NCBI RefSeq assembly: GCF_016836705.1 | Contig: NZ_JAFCGY010000003.1 | Coordinates: forward strand, 62,001-126,000 | Direction of reading: 5' to 3' | Length of the DNA: 64,000 bases | From: Mesorhizobium caraganae | Lineage (GTDB): Bacteria > Pseudomonadota > Alphaproteobacteria > Rhizobiales > Rhizobiaceae | Shown here: in pieces, positions 12,431 to 21,836 of the stretch | How positions within the stretch are numbered: the first letter of the stretch is position 1 | How the letters are laid out: every line of letters begins with the position of its first letter | The notes under the pieces: generated by a model | Databases searched by the model: none | What the model was told of the DNA's origin: nothing | Seen by the model: only the letters and a program-made list of their open reading frames with translations | Translations under genes and position numbers: made by a program

Positions 12431-12573
12431 GCGCGTACCGGTCGAAGTGACGCGTGGTCATCCCCTTTTCAGGGGATCGGCGGCCGAAAGTTTCCCTCGC
12501 GGCCACACTTGTTGCATAATCGCCACAATGCGTTGCATACATCCGACGCAATCACTGGCTCTTAGACGGCGAC

Positions 12574-14862
12574 ATGGCTTCGCAGGCTCTTACATCAAAC
12601 GAACCGCTTTTCAGCAGACCCGGCGGAAGGGATGGACGCCGGTTGCTCGCGCTGCCCGGCGTTGTCGCAATCGCCGGTGCGCTGGTTACGGCGGCAATCT
12701 CATTTGCGATCCTCGTCGGCGCGACGCCGATCACGCCGGACGCAGCCACGACGCTGACGCTGATTGCGGTCAACGCCGTGTTCGTGCTTGCGCTGATCGC
12801 CCTGGTCGGCCGCGAGGTGCATCGCATCGTCATGGCGCGCCGGCACGGCAAGGCGGCATCGCGGCTGCATGTGCGCATCGTGGCGATGTTTGCGCTGGTT
12901 GCCGCCATCCCCGCCATCATGGTGGCCATCATTGCCTCGATCACGCTCGATATTGGCCTCGACCGCTGGTTCGAGATCCGCACCAAGACGATCGTCAACT
13001 CGTCGCTGTCGATCGCCGATGCCTATGTCCAGGAAAATGCTCGCAATCTTCAGGGCACGACGCTGTCGATGGCCTACGATCTCGACGCGTCACGCACGCT
13101 TTACGGCCTCGATCGAACCGGCTTTCTCGACCTGATGAACAAGGAAGCCGTGGGCAGGACTCTGGCGCACGCGGCGCTGATCAAGCCGGATGGCTCCTTC
13201 GTCATGAGCGCCAAGACCGACACGAATTTCGCCATGCCGGAGCCGCCGGAAGGGGCCGTGGCAAGTGCGGCCGACGGCAAGCCGGTGCTGATCGAGCCGA
13301 AGACGCGCAACATCATGGGCGCCATCGTCAAATTGCGGGAGATCGAAGGCCTCTACCTTTACACCATTCGCCTCGTCGATCCCGAGGTGATCAAGGCGCG
13401 GCAGATCGTCCAGTCCAACACCGCGGAATATCGTGGCCTGGAAGCGAACAGGCGGACCTCGCAGGTGGCGTTCGCGCTGCCCTATCTGTCGCTGACGCTG
13501 ATCATCATCCTGTCGGCCATCTGGACCGGGATAGCGGTGGCTGACCGCCTGGTGCGGCCCATCCGCCAGCTCATCGGCGCCGCGGACGAGGTTGCCACCG
13601 GCAATCTCGACGTCGCCGTGCCAGTGCGGCCTTCCGACGGTGACGTCGCCTCGCTTGGCGATACGTTCAACAAGATGCTGCTGGAGCTGAAATCGCAGCG
13701 CAACGAGATTCTGTCGGCCAAGGATTTGATCGACGAACGGCGGCGTTTCTCGGAAGCGGTGCTGGCCGGCGTCACCGCCGGCGTCATCGGCGTCGATCCC
13801 TACGGCATCGTCACCATCGTCAACAAGTCGGCCGAGACGATGCTGGCCATATCGGCGACGGCAGCGCTCGGGCAGAACCTGTCGGCCGTGCTGCCGCATG
13901 TCGGCCGCGTCTTCGAGATCGGCCGCAAATCCGGCAAGCCGGTCTATCGCGAGCAGGTCACCTTCTACCGCGCCGGCGCCGAGCGGACTTTCAACGTGCA
14001 GATTACCATCGAGGCCGGCGACAACGGCTCGGAGGAGAAATCCTATGTCGTGACGGTCGACGACATCACCGATCTGGTCCAGGCGCAGCGCTCCTCGGCC
14101 TGGGCGGACGTGGCACGGCGCATTGCGCATGAAATCAAGAACCCGCTGACGCCAATCCAGCTTTCGGCCGAGCGCATCAAACGCCGTTTCGGCAAGGTCA
14201 TCACCGAGGACCGCGAGATTTTCGATCAGTGCACCGACACCATCATCCGCCAGGTCGAGGACATCGGCCGCATGGTCGACGAATTCTCAGCTTTCGCCCG
14301 CATGCCGAAGCCCGAGATGAAGGCCATCGATCTGCGCGAATCATTGCGCGAGGCGTCGTTCCTGGTCGAGGTCAGCCGTGCAGACATCGCTTTCGAACGC
14401 GTCTTCGGCAACGAGCCGCTGAAGGGCACTTTCGACAGCCGGCTGATGGCGCAAGCTTTCGGCAACGTCATCAAGAACGCCGCCGAAGCGATTGACGGAC
14501 TGGAACAAAAGGACGGTTCGCACGGCATAATCCGGATTCAAGCTGCCCGGCAGAATGGCGCGATCAGAATCGACGTCATCGATAATGGCAAAGGCCTGCC
14601 GCGCGAGAATCGTCAAAGGCTGCTCGAGCCCTATATGACGACGCGCGAGAAGGGCACCGGGCTCGGCCTCGCCATCGTCAAGAAGATCGTCGAGGACCAT
14701 GGCGGGCGGCTCGAACTGCACGATGCGCCTGCGGACTTCCACGGTGGACGCGGCGCGATGATCTCGATCATCCTGCCACCCGCTGCCGCAACCGCGCCGC
14801 CACGCGGTCAAGGCGAAACGGAACACGAAAGAGAAACTGAAAAGGTCGGTAATGGCGTCTGA
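12574..14862 (+). CDS. ntrY: nitrogen/redox sensor histidine kinase NtrY
   Basis: Membrane sensor kinase paired with NtrX, 762 residues. The N-terminus has several membrane segments (VVAIAGALVTAAISFAILVG, AVFVLALIALVGREV, IVAMFALVAAIPAIMVAII) flanking a periplasmic loop. These are followed by another membrane helix (LSLTLIIILSAIWTGIAVA), HAMP, PAS, and kinase domains. His519 lies in [20 protein letters not shown], and the ATPase part contains VIKNAAEAID and DNGKGLP. The stop lies inside the start of ntrX (11-bp overlap). Confidence 0.95.
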   Translation: MASQALTSNEPLFSRPGGRDGRRLLALPGVVAIAGALVTAAISFAILVGATPITPDAATTLTLIAVNAVFVLALIALVGREVHRIVMARRHGKAASRLHVRIVAMFALVAAIPAIMVAIIASITLDIGLDRWFEIRTKTIVNSSLSIADAYVQENARNLQGTTLSMAYDLDASRTLYGLDRTGFLDLMNKEAVGRTLAHAALIKPDGSFVMSAKTDTNFAMPEPPEGAVASAADGKPVLIEPKTRNIMGAIVKLREIEGLYLYTIRLVDPEVIKARQIVQSNTAEYRGLEANRRTSQVAFALPYLSLTLIIILSAIWTGIAVADRLVRPIRQLIGAADEVATGNLDVAVPVRPSDGDVASLGDTFNKMLLELKSQRNEILSAKDLIDERRRFSEAVLAGVTAGVIGVDPYGIVTIVNKSAETMLAISATAALGQNLSAVLPHVGRVFEIGRKSGKPVYREQVTFYRAGAERTFNVQITIEAGDNGSEEKSYVVTVDDITDLVQAQRSSAWADVARRIAHEIKNPLTPIQLSAERIKRRFGKVITEDREIFDQCTDTIIRQVEDIGRMVDEFSAFARMPKPEMKAIDLRESLREASFLVEVSRADIAFERVFGNEPLKGTFDSRLMAQAFGNVIKNAAEAIDGLEQKDGSHGIIRIQAARQNGAIRIDVIDNGKGLPRENRQRLLEPYMTTREKGTGLGLAIVKKIVEDHGGRLELHDAPADFHGGRGAMISIILPPAAATAPPRGQGETEHERETEKVGNGV

Positions 14863-16213
14863 TATTCTCATCGTCGATGACGAGGAAGACATCCGTGAAC
14901 TCGTCGCGGGCATACTGAGCGACGAGGGGCATGAAACCCGCACGGCATTCGATGCCGACAGTGCGCTGGCGGCAATCGCCGACCGGGCGCCGCGGCTGAT
15001 TTTCCTCGACATCTGGCTGCAGGGCTCGCGCCTGGACGGGCTGGCGCTGCTCGACGAGATCAAGACGATGCATCCGAGCCTGCCGGTGGTGATGATTTCA
15101 GGCCATGGCAATATCGAGACAGCAGTGTCGGCCATCCGCCGCGGCGCCTATGATTTCATCGAGAAGCCATTCAAGGCCGACCGGCTGATCCTGATTGCCG
15201 AGCGGGCGCTGGAAACCTCGAAATTGCGGCGCGAGGTCTCAGACCTCAAGCAGCGCAGCGGCGAGACCTTCGACCTGATCGGCATGTCGTCGGCGATGAG
15301 CCAGCTGCGCCAGACAATCGAACGCGTCGCGCCGACCAACAGCCGCGTCATGATTATCGGTCCGTCCGGTTCGGGCAAGGAACTGGCCGCGCGCGCCATC
15401 CATACGCTGTCGGCGCGCAAGGGCGCGCCGTTCGTGACACTGAGCGCCGCCAACATCACGCCCGAGCGCATGGAGATCGAGCTGTTCGGCACCGAATCCA
15501 ACGGCACCGAGCGCAAGGTCGGCGCGCTGGAGGAGGCGCACCGCGGCATCCTCTACATCGATGAAGTCGCCGACATGCCGCGCGAGACGCAAAACAAGAT
15601 CCTGCGCGTGCTGGTCGAGCAGCAGTTCGAGCGGGTCGGCGGCACCAAGCGGGTCAAGGTCGACGTCCGCATCATCTCCTCGACCTCGCAGAACCTCGAA
15701 GCGATGATCGCCGACGGTCGCTTCCGCGAAGACCTCTATCACCGCCTGGCGGTGGTTCCGGTCATGGTGCCGGGCCTGGCCGAGCGGCGCGAGGACATCC
15801 CCTATCTCGTCGACAATTTCATGAAGCAGATCGCGCGTCAGGCCGGCATCAAGCCGCGCCGCATCGGCGACGACGCGCTTGCCGTGCTGCAGGCGCACAA
15901 CTGGCCGGGCAATGTCCGCCAGCTGCGCAACAATGTCGAACGGCTGATGATCCTGGCGCGTGGCGACGATGTCGATTCACCGATCACCGCCGACCTGTTG
16001 CCATCCGAGATCGGCGATGTCATGCCGCGTACGCCGAACCAGTCCGACCAGCACATCATGGCGCTGCCGCTGCGCGAAGCCCGCGAACAGTTCGAGAAGG
16101 ACTATCTGATCGCCCAGATCAACCGGTTCGGCGGCAACATCTCGAAGACGGCGGAATTCATCGGCATGGAGCGCTCCGCGCTGCACCGCAAGCTGAAGTC
16201 GCTGGGGGTCTGA
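14852..16213 (+). CDS. ntrX: sigma-54-type response regulator NtrX
   Basis: Response regulator of 453 residues partnering NtrY. The receiver has Asp53 (LIFLDIWLQGS). The AAA+ domain has Walker A GPSGSGKE, but at the GAFTGA loop position it has GTESNGTERKVGALEEAHRG, that is, no GAFTGA sequence. NtrX proteins are known to lack a canonical loop and to act as sigma-54-independent regulators. A Fis-type helix-turn-helix is at the C-terminus (GGNISKTAEFIGMERSALHRKLKSLG). It overlaps ntrY. Confidence 0.95.
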   Translation: MASDILIVDDEEDIRELVAGILSDEGHETRTAFDADSALAAIADRAPRLIFLDIWLQGSRLDGLALLDEIKTMHPSLPVVMISGHGNIETAVSAIRRGAYDFIEKPFKADRLILIAERALETSKLRREVSDLKQRSGETFDLIGMSSAMSQLRQTIERVAPTNSRVMIIGPSGSGKELAARAIHTLSARKGAPFVTLSAANITPERMEIELFGTESNGTERKVGALEEAHRGILYIDEVADMPRETQNKILRVLVEQQFERVGGTKRVKVDVRIISSTSQNLEAMIADGRFREDLYHRLAVVPVMVPGLAERREDIPYLVDNFMKQIARQAGIKPRRIGDDALAVLQAHNWPGNVRQLRNNVERLMILARGDDVDSPITADLLPSEIGDVMPRTPNQSDQHIMALPLREAREQFEKDYLIAQINRFGGNISKTAEFIGMERSALHRKLKSLGV

Positions 16214-16316
16214 TCCCCATTGTTGTTGGGCCAGCACGCTGTGGCCTATGCAATTGCCGGTTACGGCAGCGGCGGAATCGCCTAAAAATGCCGGGACTTT
16301 TCTGAGGGATCACTGA

Positions 16317-17177
16317 ATGCCGCGCATTGCCTATGTGAACGGGCGCTATGTCGCCCATGCCGACGCTGCCGTGCATATCGAGGATCGCGGCTACCAATTC
16401 GCCGACGGCGTCTACGAGGTCTGCGAGGTGGCTCAAGGCTTTATCGTCGACATGCCGCGCCATCTTGCACGGCTGAACCGCTCGCTCAGCGAACTGTCGA
16501 TCGACTGGCCGGTCACCAAGGGCGTGCTGCCGCTTCTCTTGCGCGAAGTCGTGCGGCGCAATCAGGTCGTCAACGGCCTGGTCTATGTCCAGGTGACGCG
16601 CGGCGTCGCCAGCCGCGACTTCGTTTTCCCGGCCGATACACTGTCGTCGCTGGTCATTACGGCCAGAAAGGCCGACCCGGCGGCGGCCGCAAAGCGGGCC
16701 GAGACCGGCATCAAGGTCATCACCGTGCCGGAAAACCGCTGGGACCGGGTCGATATCAAGAGCACCGGTCTGCTGCCCAATGTGCTGGCCAAGCAGAAGG
16801 CCAAGGAGGCCGGCGCGCAGGAGGCTTGGTTTGTCGATACAGAAGGTAACGTCAAGGAAGGCGGCTCGTCGAATGCCTGGATCGTGACCCGGGACGGCGT
16901 TCTGGTGACCCGGCCGGCCGAGCACGGCATCCTGCGCGGCATCACCCGCACCACCATGTTCGAGGTGGCGGCCAAGCTTGGTTTGAAGATCGAGGAGCGC
17001 GGGTTTTCGGTCGCCGAGGCCAAGGCGGCGCGCGAGGCTTTCATCAGTTCGGCAACGACAATAGCCATGCCGGTGGTGGCAATCGACGGCGCCGCGGTCG
17101 CCAATGGCCACCCCGGCTCAATAACACTTTCATTGCGGCAGGCCTTTTTTGACATTGCGGAAAAAAGTCCAGCCTGA
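16317..17177 (+). CDS. D-amino-acid transaminase (class IV aminotransferase)
   Basis: PLP fold-type IV transaminase of 286 residues. It has the family start PRIAYVNGRYVAHADAAVHIEDRGYQFADGVYEV, the PLP lysine at about K148 (DIKSTGLLPN), and the phosphate-binding EGGSSNAWIVTRDGVLVTRP followed by GILRGITR. It best fits D-alanine aminotransferase, which supplies D-amino acids, but branched-chain transaminases share the fold. Its position between ntrX and hfq is conserved in rhizobia. The gap from ntrX is 103 bp, so it may have its own promoter. Confidence 0.9.
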   Translation: MPRIAYVNGRYVAHADAAVHIEDRGYQFADGVYEVCEVAQGFIVDMPRHLARLNRSLSELSIDWPVTKGVLPLLLREVVRRNQVVNGLVYVQVTRGVASRDFVFPADTLSSLVITARKADPAAAAKRAETGIKVITVPENRWDRVDIKSTGLLPNVLAKQKAKEAGAQEAWFVDTEGNVKEGGSSNAWIVTRDGVLVTRPAEHGILRGITRTTMFEVAAKLGLKIEERGFSVAEAKAAREAFISSATTIAMPVVAIDGAAVANGHPGSITLSLRQAFFDIAEKSPA

Positions 17178-17322
17178 TAACCGCACAGATGGACTGCACA
17201 TCAATATATCTCGTTCTGGTTGTCGTTACTGACGGCAAGGGGGTGTTTGCAAGCTTGACACGTGCCCGCTAATTTGGCGCATTGGCCTGCAAACCGAAGG
17301 GGATCGGCGAAAGACAAGAACA

Positions 17323-17568
17323 ATGGCGGAACGATCGCAAAACCTTCAGGACCTGTTCCTGAATTCTGTTCGCAAGAGCAAAAATCCACTCACCATCTTT
17401 CTCATCAACGGCGTCAAGCTGACCGGCGTGGTCACTTCCTTCGACAATTTCTGTGTTCTGCTGCGCCGCGACGGCCACTCCCAGCTCGTCTACAAGCATG
17501 CCATTTCCACGATCATGCCGAGCCAGCCGGTTCAGATGTTCGATGGCGAGGAAAGCCAGGGCGCCTGA
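17323..17568 (+). CDS. hfq: RNA chaperone Hfq
   Basis: An 81-residue Sm-like protein. The Sm1 motif ([29 protein letters not shown]) and Sm2 motif ([14 protein letters not shown]) are complete, with the conserved YKHA and the proximal-face residues Q8 and D9 ([10 protein letters not shown]). It forms hexamers that promote small-RNA/mRNA pairing; in rhizobia it also affects nif expression. It is immediately followed, with no gap, by the HflX gene, as in most proteobacteria. Confidence 0.98.
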   Translation: MAERSQNLQDLFLNSVRKSKNPLTIFLINGVKLTGVVTSFDNFCVLLRRDGHSQLVYKHAISTIMPSQPVQMFDGEESQGA

Positions 17569-18960
17569 TTGGCACGTGAGAAAGACGCGGACCGCAGCGT
17601 CCGCGGGAAACCAGCGCATCACCTCGGGACGGAAGCCAATGGTCCGACCCGGGCGGTTGTCATTGTGCCGGTGCTTACCCGGCATCAGCGCAACGATGAC
17701 GAAACAAATCGTCCGCGCCTGACGCGTTCGGCGGACGCCCGCCATGACGAGGCGGTTGGCCTTGCGCGCGCCATCAACCTTGATCTGATCCACACGGCGG
17801 TGGTGACCGTCAACGATCCACGCCCTGCAACCTTGCTCGGCAGCGGCAAGGTCGCGGAGTTCGCCGAGATCGTCAAAGAGGGTCACGCGGAGGTAGTCAT
17901 CGTCGACCATCCGCTGACGCCGGTGCAGCAGCGCAATCTCGAGAAGGAATTCAACGCCAAGGTGCTGGACCGCACCGGGTTGATCCTAGAGATTTTTGGC
18001 GAGCGCGCGCGAACCAAGGAAGGCACGCTGCAGGTGGAGCTTGCCCATCTCAACTACCAGAAGGGCCGCCTGGTGCGGAGCTGGACCCACCTTGAACGCC
18101 AGCGCGGCGGCGCCGGCTTCCTCGGCGGCCCCGGCGAAACCCAGATAGAGTCCGACCGGCGGCAGCTGCAGGAAAAGATCATCAAGCTCAAGCACGAGCT
18201 GGAGACGGTGCGCCGCACTCGCGACCTGCACCGCGCCAAGCGCAAGAAGGTGCCGTTCCCGGTTGTGGCTATCGTCGGCTACACCAATGCCGGCAAGTCG
18301 ACGCTGTTCAACCGGCTGACCGGGGCGGACGTTCTGGCCGAAGACATGCTGTTTGCCACGCTCGACCCGACGCTGCGCCGCGTGCGGCTGCCGCACGGCA
18401 CGCCGATCATCCTGTCGGACACGGTCGGCTTCATTTCCGACCTGCCGACGCATCTGGTCGCCGCCTTCCGCGCCACGCTGGAAGAGGTGGTCGAGGCCGA
18501 CCTGGTTATCCATCTGCGCGATATCTCGGACCCCGACACCGCCGCGCAAGCTGAGGACGTCGAGCGCATCCTGGCCGATCTCGGCGTCGACGCCGGCGAT
18601 ACCAAGCGCGTCGTCGAGGTGTGGAACAAGGTCGACCTGCTCGACGACGGCAACCGGGGGCGCCTGCTTGCCGATGGCGCCGACAGCAACAAGGCGCCGC
18701 CGATCGCCATCTCGGCCATCACCGGTGAGGGCATCGATGCGCTGAAGGCACTGATCGAGACCAGGATGTCGGGCGAGCTGGAAGCGCTGACGGTGACGGT
18801 CGAGCCGGCGCAGTTCGGCCTCGTCGACTGGCTCTACCGCAATGGCGACATCGTTTCGCGCATCGACAATGAGGATGGCAGCGCGACCATCGCGCTCAAG
18901 GCCACGCACAGCGCCCGGCAAGAGATCGAAAGCCGATTGCACCGCAAAAACAAGCAATAA
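17569..18960 (+). CDS. hflX: GTPase HflX, ribosome-associated
   Basis: GTPase of 463 residues that binds the 50S subunit and splits stalled ribosomes. An N-terminal HflX domain (GSGKVAEFAEIVKEG, VLDRTGLILEIFGERARTKEGTLQVELAHLNY) precedes a G domain with G1 GYTNAGKSTLFN, G3 DTVGFI and G4 NKVD. The proposed TTG start directly follows the hfq stop. No better start exists before the first conserved residues, and GGAAAG within hfq could serve as ribosome site. The start is the least certain part. Confidence 0.93.
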   Translation: MAREKDADRSVRGKPAHHLGTEANGPTRAVVIVPVLTRHQRNDDETNRPRLTRSADARHDEAVGLARAINLDLIHTAVVTVNDPRPATLLGSGKVAEFAEIVKEGHAEVVIVDHPLTPVQQRNLEKEFNAKVLDRTGLILEIFGERARTKEGTLQVELAHLNYQKGRLVRSWTHLERQRGGAGFLGGPGETQIESDRRQLQEKIIKLKHELETVRRTRDLHRAKRKKVPFPVVAIVGYTNAGKSTLFNRLTGADVLAEDMLFATLDPTLRRVRLPHGTPIILSDTVGFISDLPTHLVAAFRATLEEVVEADLVIHLRDISDPDTAAQAEDVERILADLGVDAGDTKRVVEVWNKVDLLDDGNRGRLLADGADSNKAPPIAISAITGEGIDALKALIETRMSGELEALTVTVEPAQFGLVDWLYRNGDIVSRIDNEDGSATIALKATHSARQEIESRLHRKNKQ

Positions 18961-18966
18961 GCGGGT

Positions 18967-19812
18967 TTATTTCGCGCCCTTGGCCTGCTGCCAGAGCGCT
19001 TCCATTTCGTCCAGCGTGGCGTTTGCGAGCGTGCTTCCCGAAGCCTCCAGCGCGCGTTCGACATAGTGAAAGCGCGAGCGGAACTTTTCATTGGTGCCGC
19101 TGAGCGCTGCTTCCGAATCGAGTTTGAGGTGACGTCCCAGATTGACGACGGCAAACAGCATGTCGCCGAACTCGTCCTTGATCTCGGCCGTTTCCCCCTT
19201 GGCCAGCGCCTCGCGCAATTCGCCGATCTCTTCCTCGATCTTGTCCAATATGGGTGCCGCCTCGCTCCAGTCGAAGCCGACACGGGCTGCCTTTTCCTGC
19301 AGTTTCAAGGCGCGCGTCAAGGCGGGCAGGGCCACCGGCACGCTGTCCAGAAAGCCCTTGCCGTTGTCTTCGGGGTCAAGGCCGCGGGCGAGCCGGGCGC
19401 TTCGCTTTTCAGCCTTCTCCTCAGCCTTGATCTTTTCCCACATGCCCTTGGCCATGCCGGCGCTGCGCGCCTCCTCGTCGCCGAAGACATGCGGATGGCG
19501 GCGGATCATCTTGGTGGTGATGGCCTCAACCACGTCGCCGAAGGCGAAGTCGCCCGTCTCCTGCGCCATCTGCGCGTGGTAGACGACCTGCAGCAGGAGA
19601 TCGCCGAGTTCATCGCGCAGATCGTCGAGGTCGCCGCGCGCAATGGCGTCGGCGACTTCGTAGGCCTCCTCGATCGTATAGGGCGCGATGGTCGAGAAAT
19701 CCTGCTCGATGTCCCAGGGACAGCCGGTCTTCGGCGCCCGGAGCGCGGCCATGATCTCGATCAGCCGGGAAATTTCGCGCGAAGGTTTCATCAGGCGGAT
19801 GCTATCGTGCAT
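18967..19812 (-). CDS. mazG: nucleoside triphosphate pyrophosphohydrolase MazG
   Basis: Housecleaning NTP pyrophosphatase of 281 residues with two MazG repeats. The first has CPWDIEQDFSTIAPYTIEEAYEV and ELGDLLLQVVYHA (ExxE/ExxD metal motifs), and the second EEEIGELREALAKGETAEIKDEFGDMLFAVVNL. The ATG at 19791 (MKPSREISRL) is an alternative start seven codons in. It converges with hflX, the stops being 6 bp apart. The 129-bp gap to the next gene shows nothing clear. Confidence 0.94.
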   Translation of the reverse strand: MHDSIRLMKPSREISRLIEIMAALRAPKTGCPWDIEQDFSTIAPYTIEEAYEVADAIARGDLDDLRDELGDLLLQVVYHAQMAQETGDFAFGDVVEAITTKMIRRHPHVFGDEEARSAGMAKGMWEKIKAEEKAEKRSARLARGLDPEDNGKGFLDSVPVALPALTRALKLQEKAARVGFDWSEAAPILDKIEEEIGELREALAKGETAEIKDEFGDMLFAVVNLGRHLKLDSEAALSGTNEKFRSRFHYVERALEASGSTLANATLDEMEALWQQAKGAK

Positions 19813-19941
19813 GCGGCTCGCCGGCCAATGCCGTCGGCCGGCGAGGGGAGATTGTCCACAGGTGGCGGCGCGGAACCAGCCACGCCGCGAAGGTCGGCTG
19901 ACCAGAACGTGGACTTCTCGCCGCCGGGGGCGTAATGAAGC

Positions 19942-21429
19942 TTATCCTTCGTTATCAACGCGCTGCAGGATGGCGCGATAACGGCTGCACACGGAGGCAT
20001 CCCTGTAGTAATCCACTTCCGCGTCAACGATCTCGTCAAGGGGTAGTCCGGGATAGTGCGCCTTGACTTTTGCCAGGGTGTCTTGCGCTTGCTTGATTTC
20101 GCCGAGTTCGAAATGGCAGACGACAAGACGAACGAGCGACCAACGCGGTACAGCAGCCATTTTCGCGTAGCAGGCAGTTGCCTCGCTGTATCGTCCAGCC
20201 GTGGTCAGTATGATGCCGCGAAAGTCGTCATACCATCCCACAGCGTATGGGTCGCGGCGCTGGGCTTCGGTTATTTCAACAAGCGCCTCATCCGGCCTGT
20301 CCGTGTAGTTGAGAAAAAGCGCACGGATACTCAGAATGAACGGGTCGTTCGGATTGAGGGCAACCGCACGGTCAAGACTGATTTCAGCCTGCCTGTATTG
20401 GCGCAAATACAAGAGAGCAAAGCCGGTGGCGAGATGGCCGTACGCCTCGTCGGGGTCGAGCTGCAACGCGGTTTTTGCCATCTCCAGTGCGGGATGCAGG
20501 TAATCTGGATCGTAGTAGACCCAGAAGAACTTGAGGATATCGACAACGCCGAGCATGGCGTGGGCAGCAGCAAACCGCGGGTCGAGCTTTACCGCCTGGC
20601 GCAGAAACGGTTCCGCTTCGTGCGCGGCGTCATAGACGGCCGCCAGTTGCAGGGCTCGCAAGTAGAACTCATACGCCGACATGTTGTCCGTCGGCCGCGC
20701 CCTGGCGCGCGATGCAATCGCGGTTCTGGCCTGCCGGGCCAGGCGGGCTGCAATCATCTGGGTGATCTCGTCCTGGATGGCGAAAATGTCATCGAGTTCG
20801 CGGTCGTAGTGCTCGCCCCAGATGTGAGCTGTTGAAGATGCGTCGATCAGCTGCACGGTGACCCGCACCCGGTTGCCGATCTTCCGCACGCTGCCTTCGA
20901 CGACGTACTGGACGCCAAGTTTCTTCGCCACCTCGGCCAAATCATTCGCCTTGCCGCGGAACTGGAAGGAAGAGTTCCGCGCAATGACCAGAAACTCCCT
21001 GAACTTGCCAAGCTGGGTGATGATGTCTTCGGTTATCCCGTCACTGAAATAGTCCTGTTCCTGGTCACCGCTCATGTTGTCGAAGGGAAGAACGGCGATG
21101 GACGCTCTGGACGGCGCCACAGCCTCTGCCGTAACCGCGAGGGGCTTGGGGCCAGCGTATTTATAGCCGCGACCATGGACGGTTACGATCATTTCGGCGG
21201 GCAGCAGTTTTCGCAGCGCCGAGATATGGACCTGCAGCGTGTTCTCCTCCACCACCACGCCGGGCCAGACTGAATCGAAGAGTTCGGTCTTGCCGATCAC
21301 CTCGTCCGGCCTCTCCAGCAATGTCGCGAGGATGTCGAAGGATCGCGCCGAAAGCACCATCGGCCCATTGGGTCCAAACAGCAGCCGTTCGGCGCGTTTC
21401 AGGTGATAGTTCCCGAACTCCAAGTCCAT
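19942..21429 (-). CDS. OmpR-type winged-helix protein with TolB-N-like and TPR domains
   Basis: Predicted transcription regulator of about 495 residues without a receiver domain. An N-terminal OmpR/PhoB winged helix (SARSFDILATLLERPDEVIGK, ENTLQVHISALRKLLP, GRGYKYAGP) is joined to a module starting SIAVLPFDNMSGDQEQDYFSDGITEDII, the 'adenylate cyclase-associated' or FlgO/TolB-like domain. Several TPR repeats follow (DPDEAYGHLATGFALLYLRQYRQAEISLDRA). Such proteins, common in rhizobia, have no catalytic cyclase domain and their signal is unknown. ATG 21429 (MDLEFGNYHL) is preferred to 21468. It is divergent from a 72-residue gene. Confidence 0.85.
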   Translation of the reverse strand: MDLEFGNYHLKRAERLLFGPNGPMVLSARSFDILATLLERPDEVIGKTELFDSVWPGVVVEENTLQVHISALRKLLPAEMIVTVHGRGYKYAGPKPLAVTAEAVAPSRASIAVLPFDNMSGDQEQDYFSDGITEDIITQLGKFREFLVIARNSSFQFRGKANDLAEVAKKLGVQYVVEGSVRKIGNRVRVTVQLIDASSTAHIWGEHYDRELDDIFAIQDEITQMIAARLARQARTAIASRARARPTDNMSAYEFYLRALQLAAVYDAAHEAEPFLRQAVKLDPRFAAAHAMLGVVDILKFFWVYYDPDYLHPALEMAKTALQLDPDEAYGHLATGFALLYLRQYRQAEISLDRAVALNPNDPFILSIRALFLNYTDRPDEALVEITEAQRRDPYAVGWYDDFRGIILTTAGRYSEATACYAKMAAVPRWSLVRLVVCHFELGEIKQAQDTLAKVKAHYPGLPLDEIVDAEVDYYRDASVCSRYRAILQRVDNEG

Positions 21430-21571
21430 TTGCCAAGAACCCGTCACTCGAGGGCGAGGATAACCCAAGTCGGTCCTGAAGGCGAACTTCAGGACTGTTC
21501 AGGACTATTCAGGTCCGAGCCAAGGACCTGAGTGGGGGGCGGTGTCATTCTCACTGTCACCGGAGGACACC

Positions 21572-21790
21572 ATGACCGACATCCCCACCACCACCACGAT
21601 CATCCTCCGCCGCTTTATCCGGCTACGGCCAAGCTTTCCAAGGCTCGAAATCGGCGCATTGCTTGCCGCCATTTTCAGCTTGGTGGGAGACGCACTCAGG
21701 ATGGCCTACGTGGCCCCCTACGCCAGTCTCCGTCGCCAGCCGGAGGTCGCCCCGGACGATGATCTCGACGGTCGGGATCCCACCTGGTGA
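21572..21790 (+). CDS. small hypothetical protein divergent from the winged-helix regulator
   Basis: Unrecognised 72-residue protein with an amphipathic/hydrophobic middle (LEIGALLAAIFSLVGDALRMAYVA) that could be one membrane segment, and an acidic C-terminus. A strong ribosome site (cggaggac) supports the ATG at 21572. The 142-bp divergent spacer suggests it could be a target of the neighbouring regulator, which is inference only. Confidence 0.6.
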   Translation: MTDIPTTTTIILRRFIRLRPSFPRLEIGALLAAIFSLVGDALRMAYVAPYASLRRQPEVAPDDDLDGRDPTW

Positions 21791-21800
21791 GCTGCCCTAG

Positions 21801-21836
21801 AGGCGGGAAACCGTTTCATACTTCCCGGAATTGCTC
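21801..21836. repeat. rhizobial intergenic repeat, copy 2 (degenerate)
   Basis: Shares gggaaaccg-ttca-act-ccggaattgctc with the repeat at 5301-5344, with several differences and short gaps. It lies just beyond the 3' end of the aminotransferase gene. Confidence 0.45.
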